A stretch of 60,228 bases of DNA, taken from contig NZ_JAKRYL010000025.1 in NCBI RefSeq assembly GCF_023555415.1, positions 1-60,228 of the forward strand, in the 5' to 3' direction. Of the stretch, positions 33,240 through 42,672 are shown one piece after another (positions within the stretch are counted from its first letter, which is position 1; every line of letters begins with the position of its first letter). The stretch comes from Halalkalibacter alkaliphilus (GTDB lineage Bacteria > Bacillota > Bacilli > Bacillales > Bacillaceae_D). The translations under genes were made by a program, and so were the position numbers. The notes beneath the pieces were generated by a model. The model made no database searches. It was given only the letters and a program-made list of their open reading frames with translations, and was not told the DNA's origin.

Positions 33240-33978
33240 TGAACGGTTGAAACAAATAGATGATGATATTCAATGGAACAAACAGAGAAATCAAAAGGTG
33301 AAAAATGAGATCATTGCTGAGATAGAGAAGCATGAAAGGAAGCCTTCCATCCTAAAACATACACTTATTTACTCCTCAAGCCTCATTGCTTTTGCGATTT
33401 TTGCTTTTTTAATTGTGGTCAACATAACACCAATAAATGAAAGTCAGAGGCCTTCTGATGAAGAGATTACGAATCCTATATTAGATGAAGACGTAATGGA
33501 AGAAGAAAATGAGTGGATAGAGTCAGATAATGAGCTGGATATCGAAGACGGAGTGAAAATGACAGAAGACAGAAGCACGTGGACAGAGGAAGAAATGTTA
33601 AACGATCTATCCGCGGGTATTATATTAACTCATCGTCAATTAACTAAATTCGTTGAGGGTGAATGGGTTCCTGATTATCATTCAGCAGAAGATCAACAAA
33701 TTATTTCGGATCTATTTTCTTATGTAAGTCGGGCAGGTACTGCTGCCTTTCATTTATCTGCAGACAATTACCTTTATGTTGATTTAATGAATTTGAATTC
33801 TGTTTTAGGAGAGGCTTTTCAGAACCAGGACGATGATGGACTGCTGTTAGCCTATCAAGTTGTGCATGATCTTGATGTTGCGTACAACGGCTTTGAGGAG
33901 GATAAAGGGCCGTTCGGGGTTACGTTGTATCGAGATGCAACTTATGATGTGGTTAGGACGTATCTTGGACGGCAGTAG
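33223..33978 (+). CDS. Anti-sigma factor, single membrane span
   Basis: A 251-residue protein from ATG 33223 (GAAGGAGGG). A 45-residue cytosolic segment, probably binding the sigma factor, leads to one membrane helix (about 46-66). A strongly acidic linker (PSDEEITNPILDEDVMEEEN) and an extracytoplasmic domain follow. That domain (DLSAGIILTHRQLTKFVEGEWVPDYHS ...) could sense a signal. The overlap with the sigma gene makes the assignment firm even though the domain is not a recognised zinc-type (ZAS) anti-sigma. Confidence 0.75.
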   Translation: MKTQFDERLKQIDDDIQWNKQRNQKVKNEIIAEIEKHERKPSILKHTLIYSSSLIAFAIFAFLIVVNITPINESQRPSDEEITNPILDEDVMEEENEWIESDNELDIEDGVKMTEDRSTWTEEEMLNDLSAGIILTHRQLTKFVEGEWVPDYHSAEDQQIISDLFSYVSRAGTAAFHLSADNYLYVDLMNLNSVLGEAFQNQDDDGLLLAYQVVHDLDVAYNGFEEDKGPFGVTLYRDATYDVVRTYLGRQ

Positions 33979-34045
33979 AGTGCTTGCCATATAAGTGTGG
34001 AATTAAGATAAATAACATGCGTGTGGTCTAAACGAACGAATTGTT

Positions 34046-34079
34046 AAGCTGGCCTTGTAACAAGGACCAGCTTTATTTG
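34046..34079. terminator. Terminator between converging genes
   Basis: AAGCTGG / CCAGCTT stem then TTTATTTG. It lies between the anti-sigma gene and the converging SGNH hydrolase, and can serve both. Confidence 0.65.
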
Positions 34080-34083
34080 TCAT

Positions 34084-34842
34084 TTATTTCATAAAGTGAT
34101 TCAACGTCTCTAAGCCAACCTCAGCAAGCTTTCTCTGCCCATCGACAGTTGGGTGGATATCACCAGCAATGACATATTGAGCCTGATTCGTACCAAATGC
34201 ATTGAACGCATCTGCAATGGCTATGTTTTTATAATGGAAGTTTAAGCTCGCTATAAGCAAGTCGAGCTGCTCATTGATGCCTGGCAAAACAAAAAGTCCA
34301 GTTTGATGGAGTGGGTCGTTCACTTGAAAAGGATTGTAAACATTGTAAACAACAATTGGTGCATCTGTCAGCGAGCGAATTTGTACGATATTGGCAGTGA
34401 TTTTACCAAAAACCCCGCTTTTTTCAATTTGGTCATTTAAATGGTAAAGAAATAAATTTTGATCCCCTTCGCTTAATTCCCCGGCTTTAGCCAGTGCCTG
34501 CAGCAAGTCATTATTGCCAATCGTTAAGGTAACATAATCAGCATGTCTAACAGCTTGACGGTATTTCTGATCGTGTTTAAGTGCGGATAACATTTGATCG
34601 GTTGTCCAGCCTGATACGGCAAGGTTTCGGACTCGCATGTCTGCATCTTCTCCGATTAAGTAAGGAAAGGCATGTTTAGAGGGAGAGGCATTGTTGTTAT
34701 TTCCAAGGTTGTACCCATAAGGAATAGAGTCACCTAAGGATACTAAAGATTTTTTTGCGTGGTCGTCTTTGGCGAAAGCGGTTGTGGCAGATAAAAGAGT
34801 GATGATCAAAAGCAGCGTGAATGATTTGAATAATGTTCTCAT
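34084..34842 (-). CDS. Secreted SGNH/GDSL hydrolase
   Basis: A 252-residue protein from ATG 34842 behind AGGAGGAAG. A signal peptide (about 1-24, ending AFA) is followed by all SGNH blocks: block I SLGDSIPYG with S39, block II NLAVSGWTT, block III TIGNND, block V GDIHPTVDG with D228 and H230. These enzymes cleave esters of lipids or cell-wall sugars (esterase/lipase/deacetylase activity). It is the sole gene of its unit. Substrate not predictable. Confidence 0.9.
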   Translation of the reverse strand: MRTLFKSFTLLLIITLLSATTAFAKDDHAKKSLVSLGDSIPYGYNLGNNNNASPSKHAFPYLIGEDADMRVRNLAVSGWTTDQMLSALKHDQKYRQAVRHADYVTLTIGNNDLLQALAKAGELSEGDQNLFLYHLNDQIEKSGVFGKITANIVQIRSLTDAPIVVYNVYNPFQVNDPLHQTGLFVLPGINEQLDLLIASLNFHYKNIAIADAFNAFGTNQAQYVIAGDIHPTVDGQRKLAEVGLETLNHFMK

Positions 34843-35073
34843 ATACTTCCTCCTCTTATTTTAAATTCATTTCTATTATAGTGACTGGCTTTGGAGGAGG
34901 CTGTCGAACGGTCAGAGAGCTGAAAATTAATTTTTACCGTTTCGGGTTTGGTGTTTGCACGTAAAAAGCATATTGTCTCATCTTTAAATAAAATGGGTGA
35001 ATGGAATAAACCATTCACCCAATAAATAATAGTCAATTTAAATCTTCTATGCTCAGGCACCGGGCACCTCCTC

Positions 35074-36210
35074 TTAATTGACAGCCTGCATTCCTCCAGA
35101 TATTATCTTCATTTGGTCATTTTCATAACCTACTGTGTAGGTCGTTTTGTATTGTTGATACGAATAGCTTCCGTTTCTCCATTCCTCAGCTGAAATAATC
35201 GCTGTGACAGTGATATCTCCATTGGTTGTTACAGATAATTCATCAATGTACACGGCTTCTGTATTTGTATAGCCGTTGCGAAAGGATTCATAGGTCGTGT
35301 CTCGTTGCCAAGAGCTTCCTAGTAAGGAGTACGCTGTAACGTAGTCTTTGACGTTCAAGCTTTCATAGAAATACATGACTAGATAACGGGCTAATTGTTC
35401 ATCTGTGAAGCTGTCTTCTTCGTAGAAATAGTCGTTCTGTTCCACGTTGTTCGGTAGGGAGGTCATTGGTGAGTTGGACCATCCTTCGATTAAAGCCAGG
35501 ACATTAGGAAGTGGAATGCTAAATCCGATCGATCCTTGTTCAGCTGATGCGGAATTAATCCCGACGACTTCACCAGTTTTTCTATTAATTAAAGGCCCGC
35601 CGCTATTACCCGGTGCAATCGGAGCTGAGATTTGATAGACATTTTCAAATTGATAAGGTGGTAACTCAAAATCTCGATCAACACCACTGATAATGCCCGT
35701 TGTAACCGTATTTTGGAAGCCTAATGGACTGCCTAATGCAAGGACTTCATCACCGATCTCAGCGTTCTTCTCTTTACTTATTTGTAAAGGCTCTGTTCCT
35801 TTTAGCCCATCCACACGGACAACAGCAACATCTGTATTTTCACTAATTCCAATCACTTTCCCAGGAAATTCACGATTGTCAGCTGTTTTCACGGTAACAT
35901 TTGTTACACCAGCAACGACATGGGCATTCGTCACAATATCTCCCTGATCATTATATAAAAACCCCGAACCGATGCCGTAATCTCCTATTTCGATTTGGAC
36001 AACGAGCTTTTGTGTTTCATGAATGATGTCTTTTATTTCTTTTGATTCAGCGGGCGCTTTTTCTTTCGTGTCTTCAGTCGATTCACTTGCTGCAATTGCT
36101 GCGGTATTCAGTTGACTCGCAACAGACTCTTTGATCAAAGTAAATGAGTAGAAGCCGACTCCAAAAATCATGATCGTTGTAATGCAACTAATAATCCATT
36201 GTTTCTTCAT
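35074..36210 (-). CDS. HtrA-like S1C serine protease, no PDZ
   Basis: The start is ATG 36210 behind AAGGAGGG; an upstream ATG would add ten residues and hide this site. The 378-residue product has one membrane helix (about 8-28) and a trypsin-like domain with the complete triad H97 (TNAHVV), D127 (NTDVAVV) and S203 (GNSGGP). Instead of PDZ domains, residues about 265-378 form an NTF2-like domain (SLLGSSWQRDTTYESFRNGY). It probably degrades misfolded exported proteins. Its gene begins 14 bases after a zinc-ribbon protein gene, so the two are an operon. Confidence 0.85.
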   Translation of the reverse strand: MKKQWIISCITTIMIFGVGFYSFTLIKESVASQLNTAAIAASESTEDTKEKAPAESKEIKDIIHETQKLVVQIEIGDYGIGSGFLYNDQGDIVTNAHVVAGVTNVTVKTADNREFPGKVIGISENTDVAVVRVDGLKGTEPLQISKEKNAEIGDEVLALGSPLGFQNTVTTGIISGVDRDFELPPYQFENVYQISAPIAPGNSGGPLINRKTGEVVGINSASAEQGSIGFSIPLPNVLALIEGWSNSPMTSLPNNVEQNDYFYEEDSFTDEQLARYLVMYFYESLNVKDYVTAYSLLGSSWQRDTTYESFRNGYTNTEAVYIDELSVTTNGDITVTAIISAEEWRNGSYSYQQYKTTYTVGYENDQMKIISGGMQAVN

Positions 36211-36224
36211 CTTTCCCTCCTTAA

Positions 36225-37574
36225 TTAATAAAACTGCCATGATATATAGTCAATTTGAACATTTGCATCTACAGATAGATTGTGAATCACATCTTCAAAG
36301 GAGCCTTGTTCTCCTTGACCTATATAATGAGGGGTAACATCAGTGCTGCCAGCAGAAAGATATGTGCCGTCTGCATCATGAACCGTATAATAAATGACAA
36401 TTGAGGTAAGGTCGACCGTTGCGACGTTTTTAATGTCACCATAGAGATAGAGGTCGCCACTTTCATCAAGCTGTGTGTCTAACGAGATGATTGAAACGGC
36501 GGCGGTCCGATTTATGAGGTCCTGTTGGGCTGCTGCTTCCCTCTCTTGTTCCAACCGTTCCTGTTCAGCTCGCTCAAATGCCTCTTGTTCCCGACGGGCT
36601 TGTTCCAAGCGCTCCTGTTCTGCTTGTTCAAAGGCAGCTTGTTCCTGCTCGATTTTTTTCTTAACAGAGACAAGCGTTTTATTACCTGAAGCATATTCAA
36701 GCCCTTGATTCACAGTCGCAATTGCATCAGAAAACTGGTTGTTCTGCAGCTGGGTTTCTGCATTCTCTTTTGAAATCTGGACAATCTTTAAGCGGATCTG
36801 CTCTTTGACTGCAGCTGCTTCATCAGAAGATTGGGTAGAAAGCTCATTTAGTTTGTTTGCCAGCTGCTTAATGGTTGTGAACTTACTTAAGTCCTGTTTA
36901 ATGGTCCCGACGGTTAACGCTGCTTGGGTGAGTGTAATTTGCTCGGCAAACCCTTCAAACATCGGATCCTCTTCAGCTTCCACAGCTTTTTTCAAAGAAG
37001 TGAGGCGGTCTTTTGCTTTGGAGAAATTTTCTTCTTCAATTAACTCGCTGATCGTCGTTAGCCTAACCTTGTAATGTGAAGCTCGACTCACATTGTCTAA
37101 GTCTTCTTGCAAGGCAGCGTACGTAGGTCTGATGCCTTGTGCTCTTTCTAACTTTTCTTCAGCTGTAGTATAATCCCCGTTTAATGCAGCGTCGTTCGCT
37201 GACTGCTGTAAAGCCAAAACTTCTTCATTCTTGTTCATTTCATGAAAGTAAGACGCTGAAACTCCGCCGCCGACAAGAAGGATGCTTATAATAGGAATCA
37301 GGATGGGGAGTTTTTTAAAAAAACGACTGCGAATGATTTGCTTAGGCTGCTCGCTCACTTCGGTCTTAACGGTGATAGGTTGGACAGGTGTTTGCTGGTC
37401 AATCACGGTTGGGGGGAGCTCACGATCTTCGACTTCAGTGGACGTTGCTTTATTAGTATCACTGTTATCGCTTTTTTCTGTATTTGCTATTCTAGTATTT
37501 AACACTTTTTTACCACAGTTCGAACAAAAATGAGACTGCTCATGTAATTGCTCGCCACAGTTATGACAAAACAT
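36225..37574 (-). CDS. Zinc-ribbon, membrane-anchored TPR/FxLYD protein
   Basis: A 449-residue product from ATG 37574 behind AGGAGGA. Residues 3-22 are a double-CxxC zinc ribbon (CHNCGEQLHEQSHFCSNC). A Thr/Pro linker and one membrane helix at about 94-112 follow. The extracellular part starts with TPR-like helices and a repeated QERLEQARREQEAFERAEQE coiled coil (about 300-345). It ends with an FxLYD-type beta domain (GDLYLYGDIKNVATVDLTSI). It is coupled to the HtrA-like protease, so it may present substrates or signals to it. The architecture occurs in Bacillaceae. Confidence 0.8.
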   Translation of the reverse strand: MFCHNCGEQLHEQSHFCSNCGKKVLNTRIANTEKSDNSDTNKATSTEVEDRELPPTVIDQQTPVQPITVKTEVSEQPKQIIRSRFFKKLPILIPIISILLVGGGVSASYFHEMNKNEEVLALQQSANDAALNGDYTTAEEKLERAQGIRPTYAALQEDLDNVSRASHYKVRLTTISELIEEENFSKAKDRLTSLKKAVEAEEDPMFEGFAEQITLTQAALTVGTIKQDLSKFTTIKQLANKLNELSTQSSDEAAAVKEQIRLKIVQISKENAETQLQNNQFSDAIATVNQGLEYASGNKTLVSVKKKIEQEQAAFEQAEQERLEQARREQEAFERAEQERLEQEREAAAQQDLINRTAAVSIISLDTQLDESGDLYLYGDIKNVATVDLTSIVIYYTVHDADGTYLSAGSTDVTPHYIGQGEQGSFEDVIHNLSVDANVQIDYISWQFY

Positions 37575-37759
37575 GATTGTAAATCCTCCTAATCAAGTTT
37601 TCTACTATAATAATCTTAGATTATTTGACTTGATTAAACAAATGGCAATATATTGGAAGGGAGTTAATGGGTGACTTTTGCAGATTTTGTTGAAGGGGAG
37701 TTATTCTAAACCTATAATTTAAATGTATCTTTTGTGTGTCAGATTACTTCACGGGTTTA

Positions 37760-37788
37760 CTTACAGCTTGTCTTATACTTGGTATGAT
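37760..37788 (+). promoter_or_regulatory. Promoter of the small peptide gene
   Basis: CTTACA (37760-37765), 17 bases, TATGAT (37783-37788). Four and five of six bases match the sigma-A consensus, and the spacing is ideal. Confidence 0.5.
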
Positions 37789-37829
37789 GGAGACATCAAA
37801 GAGAGCAGAATATGCGGGAGGTAATCAAT

Positions 37830-37907
37830 ATGACAAATGCAGGTTTAAGAAATCCAGGGATTTTCACTTTGATTGGTCTTACATTTTCAGTGTTTTTTAA
37901 TAAATAA
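37830..37907 (+). CDS. Small hydrophobic peptide (25 residues)
   Basis: An ATG at 37830 follows GGGAGGT with ideal spacing. The peptide (start MTNAGLRNPGIFT, end FSVFFNK) has a short charged start and a hydrophobic C-terminal helix that could sit in the membrane. Promoter, ribosome site and a strong terminator ten bases after the stop form a complete single-gene unit. It is too short for standard gene calling. A role as small membrane peptide, signal or toxin is possible; none is shown. Confidence 0.55.
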   Translation: MTNAGLRNPGIFTLIGLTFSVFFNK

Positions 37908-37917
37908 GAAGGTAATC

Positions 37918-37961
37918 AAAACCTACCAGTTAGCTTATGAGCTAAGCTGGTAGGTTTTTTT
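37918..37961 (+). terminator. Terminator of the small peptide gene
   Basis: AAACCTACCAGTTAGCT against AGCTAAGCTGGTAGGTTT with one bulged base, then seven T. Confidence 0.9.
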
Positions 37962-37992
37962 GGTCTCGAGGTTTCGGTTTTAAATTCGTTGT

Positions 37993-38042
37993 GGCAATTA
38001 TCGAGGGTTACTGGTGTCTCGAAGAGCGTTATCCTACGTCTC
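37993..38042 (+). pseudogene. 3' remnant of a RAYT transposase gene
   Basis: Fifty bases match the last codons of the RAYT gene at 54107-54156 (GGCAATTATCGAGGGTTACT and onward) with a few substitutions. A GGGACAAGG..CCTGTCCC element follows at 38058. This is a fragment of a former RAYT unit with its end sequence. Confidence 0.7.
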
Positions 38043-38057
38043 AACTAAGGGATAACT

Positions 38058-38084
38058 GGGACAAGGAACCTGTCCCTCTGTCCC
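38058..38084. repeat. REP-like element next to the RAYT remnant
   Basis: GGGACAAGGAACCTGTCCCT then CTGTCCC. It occupies the place that the intact RAYT gene's own REP-like element holds at 54159. The remaining part of 38085-38173 shows nothing. Confidence 0.75.
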
Positions 38085-38173
38085 AAATAAAGGATTTTCC
38101 ACTGTTTCATAGAAAATGATTGTATACCAATCTTACACAAGCAAAATAGGTCCAACGAAGGAGAGACTAACTC

Positions 38174-39112
38174 ATGAATGAAGCAGATATAAAAGTCATA
38201 AAAGAAATAGAAGAAAATCTAGCAAGCTGTCTTTTAGGAAAAAGAAAGGAAATCAAACTGGTTTTAACAGCGTTGTTAGCTGGCGGTCATGTACTGCTTG
38301 AAGGTGTGCCCGGGACGGGGAAGACGTTGCTTGTTAAAGCATTGGCGAGATCTATTCAAGGGGAGTTTCGGCGAGTGCAATGCAACCCGGATCTGCTTCC
38401 GACAGATGTGACAGGATTTTCCATGTATCACCCGAAAGAAGAGCAGTTTCTGTTTCGGCCTGGCCCAGTAATGACGAATATTTTATTAATGGATGAAATT
38501 AATCGAACCTCTACGAAGACACAATCCGCTCTCCTTGAAGCGATGGAAGAAAAGCAGGTAAGTGTAGATGGGAAAATGTATGCGCTGCCAGAGCCTTTTT
38601 TTGTGCTGGCTACTCAGAATCCCATTGAATTTGAGGGAACGTACCCGCTGCCGGAAGCGCAATTGGACCGTTTTATGATGAAGTTTCATTTAGGATATCC
38701 AGATAAAGCAACCGAAAAGAACTTGCTATTAGGGCAAAACAACCGCAAGCTGTTCGAAAACTTGAATCCGGTTACAGAGATTGAAACGATCGCCTCTTTA
38801 CAGCAGCAAATCGAAGAGGTATATGTCGATGATGAGATTGTTGATTATATCTTGTCGATCACCGAAGAAACGAGAGAACATCCTTATATTTACTTAGGTG
38901 CGAGTCCGCGTGCAGCTCTTTCGCTTTTGCATGGAGTAAAAGCGTTAGCGTTAATCGAGCAACGCACTTTTGTTACGCCTGATGACGTCAAATTTTTAGC
39001 CCCGTACGTATATTGTCATCGTCTAATGTTAAAGCCAGAGGCGAAAATGGATGGGTTGACGGAACAAGCTATTTTGCAATCGATCATGAAAAATGTACGC
39101 GTGCCCATTTGA
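38174..39112 (+). CDS. MoxR-family AAA+ ATPase
   Basis: A 312-residue protein from ATG 38174. Walker A GVPGTGKT (about 44-51), Walker B LLMDEINR (about 105-112), sensor 1 ATQNP and the sensor-2 region ASPRAAL are all present. MoxR ATPases act as chaperones that help activate or assemble partner proteins. The next two genes encode a DUF58 protein and a transglutaminase, the standard partners. The DUF58 frame opens directly after this stop, so the three are one operon. It is probably cytosolic. Confidence 0.92.
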   Translation: MNEADIKVIKEIEENLASCLLGKRKEIKLVLTALLAGGHVLLEGVPGTGKTLLVKALARSIQGEFRRVQCNPDLLPTDVTGFSMYHPKEEQFLFRPGPVMTNILLMDEINRTSTKTQSALLEAMEEKQVSVDGKMYALPEPFFVLATQNPIEFEGTYPLPEAQLDRFMMKFHLGYPDKATEKNLLLGQNNRKLFENLNPVTEIETIASLQQQIEEVYVDDEIVDYILSITEETREHPYIYLGASPRAALSLLHGVKALALIEQRTFVTPDDVKFLAPYVYCHRLMLKPEAKMDGLTEQAILQSIMKNVRVPI

Positions 39113-39127
39113 TTGGAGGGTATGCTG

Positions 39128-40357
39128 ATGCAGACGATTGCAAGCTGGATTCCTAAAAGCCAACGTACTCTGTTTTTTATCTTTTTCTTTTTTTGGACGT
39201 GCTGTTTTTTGTTTTTTCTTTTTGAAGGGGGAAAATTAGCAGCTTTCCTATTGTTTGTCGTCACCTTATTAACGGCTTACCCGGTCCTATTAGAAAGATT
39301 TAGCGGAATGAAACATATCACCGGATCTAGGTCAGCTATGTCGGATCGATTAGAAGCGGGTGATTCTGTTCATTTGAAGACAACGTTTGAAATACCAGGT
39401 TTTTGGCCGATTATCTATGTGTTTATTAAAGATTATTTATATCATAACAATGAATGTGTAAAGGTATATGAATCTTCCTTTGTTCTTGATGACAAAAGGA
39501 AAGGAAGGATTGAATATACGATTCCTCAATTAAAACGAGGCATTTACCGGATCGGCAAGACCGAATGCTTAACCGGGGATATTTTTAACTTATTTCAACA
39601 AAAGAGTAGGCTTGATTTGACTTCTGCTATTTACGTCTATCCGCAAACGGTGCCAATTAAAAAGTGGCAATACGTTAAAGCTCTAAATGCATCGTCACAT
39701 CGAACCTCGACTGCAAAACATCAAAGAGAAACAACGTATATTGATGGCATAAGGGACTATGTGTATGGTGACCGCATGTCACACATTCACTGGAATGCGA
39801 CAGCGAAAACAGGGGCACTGAAATCAAAGGAATTTGAACGGGAAGCCGAGCCGAAAACAATTGTCATACTTGATCGATATTCTCATTCTTATCAAGATGA
39901 CGAACAATTCGAACTTGCTGTCAGTGCGGCAGCGTCGTTAATTGCCTATGTGAAACACCTCCACATGTCACTTGGACTCCTCTCTCCTGGAAAGGAAGTA
40001 CGGTACTTAGAAGCGAGACAAGGCCAAAGACATATTCCTCATATCGATCATCATTTACTCGAAGTGAAGGTGGATGGAAGGATGAAACTTGAGGATGTCA
40101 TTTTAGATGAACAAATCAAGTTGATCCCAGGTACGATCCTTGTTCTCATTTCTCCAGAAATAAATGAGAGTGTGTTCCAAAAGATAAAGTGGTTAAAGGA
40201 AGGAAAGGTTCAGCCTTGTCTTATCCTTCTTTCGAGTAACCAAAACAGTCAGGAAAAGTGGGCTCGTTTAGTAGAGGGGGCAGGAATACCGGTTTATATG
40301 ATCGGCTCCATCAAAGAACTGCCTGTGAAATTAGAAAGTCAGGGGCGATTTCTATGA
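39128..40357 (+). CDS. DUF58 membrane protein of the MoxR operon
   Basis: A 409-residue product. I start at ATG 39128, seven bases from GGAGGG (39115-39120); TTG 39113 and ATG 39122 are alternatives. Two membrane helices (about 10-50) precede the von Willebrand A-like domain. The DUF58 signature is seen as IDGIRDYVYGDRMSHIHWNATAK followed by VVILDRYSHSYQDDEQFE-like text. The protein is the usual partner of MoxR. The stop overlaps the following gene's start by four bases (ATGA). Confidence 0.88.
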   Translation: MQTIASWIPKSQRTLFFIFFFFWTCCFLFFLFEGGKLAAFLLFVVTLLTAYPVLLERFSGMKHITGSRSAMSDRLEAGDSVHLKTTFEIPGFWPIIYVFIKDYLYHNNECVKVYESSFVLDDKRKGRIEYTIPQLKRGIYRIGKTECLTGDIFNLFQQKSRLDLTSAIYVYPQTVPIKKWQYVKALNASSHRTSTAKHQRETTYIDGIRDYVYGDRMSHIHWNATAKTGALKSKEFEREAEPKTIVILDRYSHSYQDDEQFELAVSAAASLIAYVKHLHMSLGLLSPGKEVRYLEARQGQRHIPHIDHHLLEVKVDGRMKLEDVILDEQIKLIPGTILVLISPEINESVFQKIKWLKEGKVQPCLILLSSNQNSQEKWARLVEGAGIPVYMIGSIKELPVKLESQGRFL

Positions 40358-42672
40358 AAAGAATAGACTGGCTCCAGAGCAGTGCGGTGATGTTGGCGGG
40401 CTACTTTCTTTATCTTTGTACTTCTATGACAGCTCTCTATTTTAATATGGAGGCGAAACCGGCGTTGATCGCTGCTTTGCTAATCGTGGCCCTTTTTGAA
40501 ATCCTTTTTCCTGTGAAGAAAGTGGTTCAGCGCTGGCCTCAGCTCTTGTTGCTAATGATTGGAGCACTTTGGTACTCAGGGTGGCGTCCTTCCTTCTATT
40601 CTGCGAGAAGCTTTGAACAACTTTGGCATATGGTCATGTCTGACATCACTCAGTTGACCGTGTTAGTTCCAACCATTTTTTATATTATCGGCACATGGGT
40701 CTTGTTTCTAGTTGCGATTAAGTGGTTTCAGAATAAGTTTCGGACAATTGCTGCTTTATTTGTTTGTACAGTTTTGACAGCGTTGATCGATACGTTCACG
40801 CGTCACTCTTTTTCGACTGAGATTATGTTAATGGTTTGTACGATTTTGGCACTTCTTGTTGTTCATCACTTTCTCATGCTAAGAAAGAAAAGCCCAGATG
40901 GCTGGAGTCATTTAACGTATTACCCGGAATTGTTGATTATTCCAGTCGGTCTTTTCTTTGGCTTGATATTAACAGCTATTCTCCTTTTACCTGATACAAA
41001 GCCTCTCGTAACCGATCCGATTACAGCTTGGAGAAGTTATACTGCTACAGAGGGAGCCGTTTCATCTAACTTGGGAAATGATCGTGAGTCTAGCACAAAA
41101 GCAAGAGAACAAATATCCGGCTACAGCCGAGACAATTCGCAGCTTGGCGGTAGCTTTGATTTTGATTATTCGCCTGTAATGACAGTTGAAACAACTGATC
41201 CTTACTATTGGAGAGGAGAATCAAGACATTATTACAGCGGTGCCGGCTGGGAAGACCCTGACTTTTCGTTTCTGACGCCTTTATTGATTTCAAACAATAC
41301 CGTGACTGAGCTGTCTAATCAGCATGAGAATGAATTTGTACCAGACCGTTCACGATTAGAAACGAGAACGGTCACGCAAACGATCGAATTTTATGAAGAA
41401 TCGCCTTTCCTTTATCCGGTTCTTTTCGGGGCCTATTCAATGACATCGATTGAAATCATAGAGGATCGGGAGAAGGAAAATGTGTCTGAACATGCGAGCT
41501 TAGTAGATTTTTTACGAGAAGATCAGGAAGACTCAGCATCGTTAGCATGGCTGCCGGAAGTAGAAGAAATCCACTATTTTGCGGACGGGAAAGCGTATCC
41601 TAAAAAATATAAGGTTGTGTCAGAAGTTCCTGTTATAGATGAGGAAGCATTGAGAAAGGTGAATCGGATTGAGCAGTTGGGGGAATGGGAAAGGTATTTG
41701 CAATTACCAGACGAACTCCCAGAAAGAGTGAGCGAGCTGGCAAAGGAAATTAGCATCGATCAAACCAATCCTTACGATCAAGTAAAAGCAATTGAAGCCT
41801 ATTTAAGGGAAACCTATGAATATACGACAGAACCAGATGATCACTTAGGAGAGAGTGAGGACTTTGTCGACCGCTTTCTCTTTGAAGTCCAAGAAGGATA
41901 CTGTGATTATTTTTCAACAGCGATGGTTATCTTAACTAGATCACTAGATATACCAGCGAGATGGGTCAAAGGCTATACAGAAGGCTCGGTGCGGGATGAC
42001 GAAATGATGTACTCCTATATCGAAAACAATCGAGGACCAGGTACATATTCGGTCAGTAATTCAAATGCTCATTCTTGGGCAGAAGTCTATTTCGAAGGCT
42101 ATGGATGGATCCCATTTGAACCAACACCAGCTTTTTCGATCCCTCTCATTCGAGGAGCAGAAGAAAGCAATTGGGCAGAAAGAGAGGAAACCGCCTCCTT
42201 TGAAGAAGAGAATAATGAGAGTGAGTTCCTGTTTTCAAGATGGTATTTGCTTTTTGCCAGTCTTGTGGTTGTCGGATTGATATTGTTTTTTATTATAAGA
42301 AAAAAAGGCTTGCTCTTAAAGCTGCGCTGGAAAAGAAAGAAGAGCAAAACAGCAAAAGCAAGATTGATTTACGAATTTGAAAGTTTTCTTCAATTTGCCA
42401 GAAGAAAAGGGTTCAAAGTCAATGAACATGAAACGATGAAAGAAACGATGGAGCAGTGGACAGCAAAGCAGCCTCATTTACAAAAGGATTTATCCGAACT
42501 GCTCGTGTTATTTGAAAAAGCAAAGTATAGCGGGGAGAAGATTTCGCAGGAGGAGGTAGATAAAGGTAGGAGGATGATGGATGGGGTGAGAGAGAAGATG
42601 AATGGTGGGGGACATAGGGGACAGGTACCTTGTCCCACGTTGTCGCTACTTGCCACCAACAAAAAGAAGTAA
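40354..42672 (+). CDS. Transglutaminase-like membrane protein (TgpA/YebA type)
   Basis: A 772-residue protein; ATG 40354 overlaps the DUF58 stop. Six or seven membrane helices fill residues 5-220. The transglutaminase core has EGYCDYFSTAMVILTRSLDI (Cys about 517) and NAHSWAEVYFEGYGWIPFEPT (His about 572). One more helix at about 629-650 and a cytosolic tail follow. The last 24 codons, from NGGGHRGQVPC on, are translated from a REP-like element (42606-42636), so the C-terminus differs from the family. The complex probably acts on the cell surface; its reaction is not established. Confidence 0.88.
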   Translation: MKRIDWLQSSAVMLAGYFLYLCTSMTALYFNMEAKPALIAALLIVALFEILFPVKKVVQRWPQLLLLMIGALWYSGWRPSFYSARSFEQLWHMVMSDITQLTVLVPTIFYIIGTWVLFLVAIKWFQNKFRTIAALFVCTVLTALIDTFTRHSFSTEIMLMVCTILALLVVHHFLMLRKKSPDGWSHLTYYPELLIIPVGLFFGLILTAILLLPDTKPLVTDPITAWRSYTATEGAVSSNLGNDRESSTKAREQISGYSRDNSQLGGSFDFDYSPVMTVETTDPYYWRGESRHYYSGAGWEDPDFSFLTPLLISNNTVTELSNQHENEFVPDRSRLETRTVTQTIEFYEESPFLYPVLFGAYSMTSIEIIEDREKENVSEHASLVDFLREDQEDSASLAWLPEVEEIHYFADGKAYPKKYKVVSEVPVIDEEALRKVNRIEQLGEWERYLQLPDELPERVSELAKEISIDQTNPYDQVKAIEAYLRETYEYTTEPDDHLGESEDFVDRFLFEVQEGYCDYFSTAMVILTRSLDIPARWVKGYTEGSVRDDEMMYSYIENNRGPGTYSVSNSNAHSWAEVYFEGYGWIPFEPTPAFSIPLIRGAEESNWAEREETASFEEENNESEFLFSRWYLLFASLVVVGLILFFIIRKKGLLLKLRWKRKKSKTAKARLIYEFESFLQFARRKGFKVNEHETMKETMEQWTAKQPHLQKDLSELLVLFEKAKYSGEKISQEEVDKGRRMMDGVREKMNGGGHRGQVPCPTLSLLATNKKK
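42606..42636. repeat. REP-like element inside the end of a coding region
   Basis: GGGGGACATAGGGGACAGG then TACCTTGTCCC. It lies wholly within the frame of the transglutaminase-like gene and supplies residues GHRGQVPCP near its end. Confidence 0.75.

Noticed and set aside
36475-37074. Cysteine/serine-rich plus-strand frames
   Set aside because: They are antisense to the glutamate-rich coiled coil of the zinc-ribbon protein, and their composition is the expected mirror of it.
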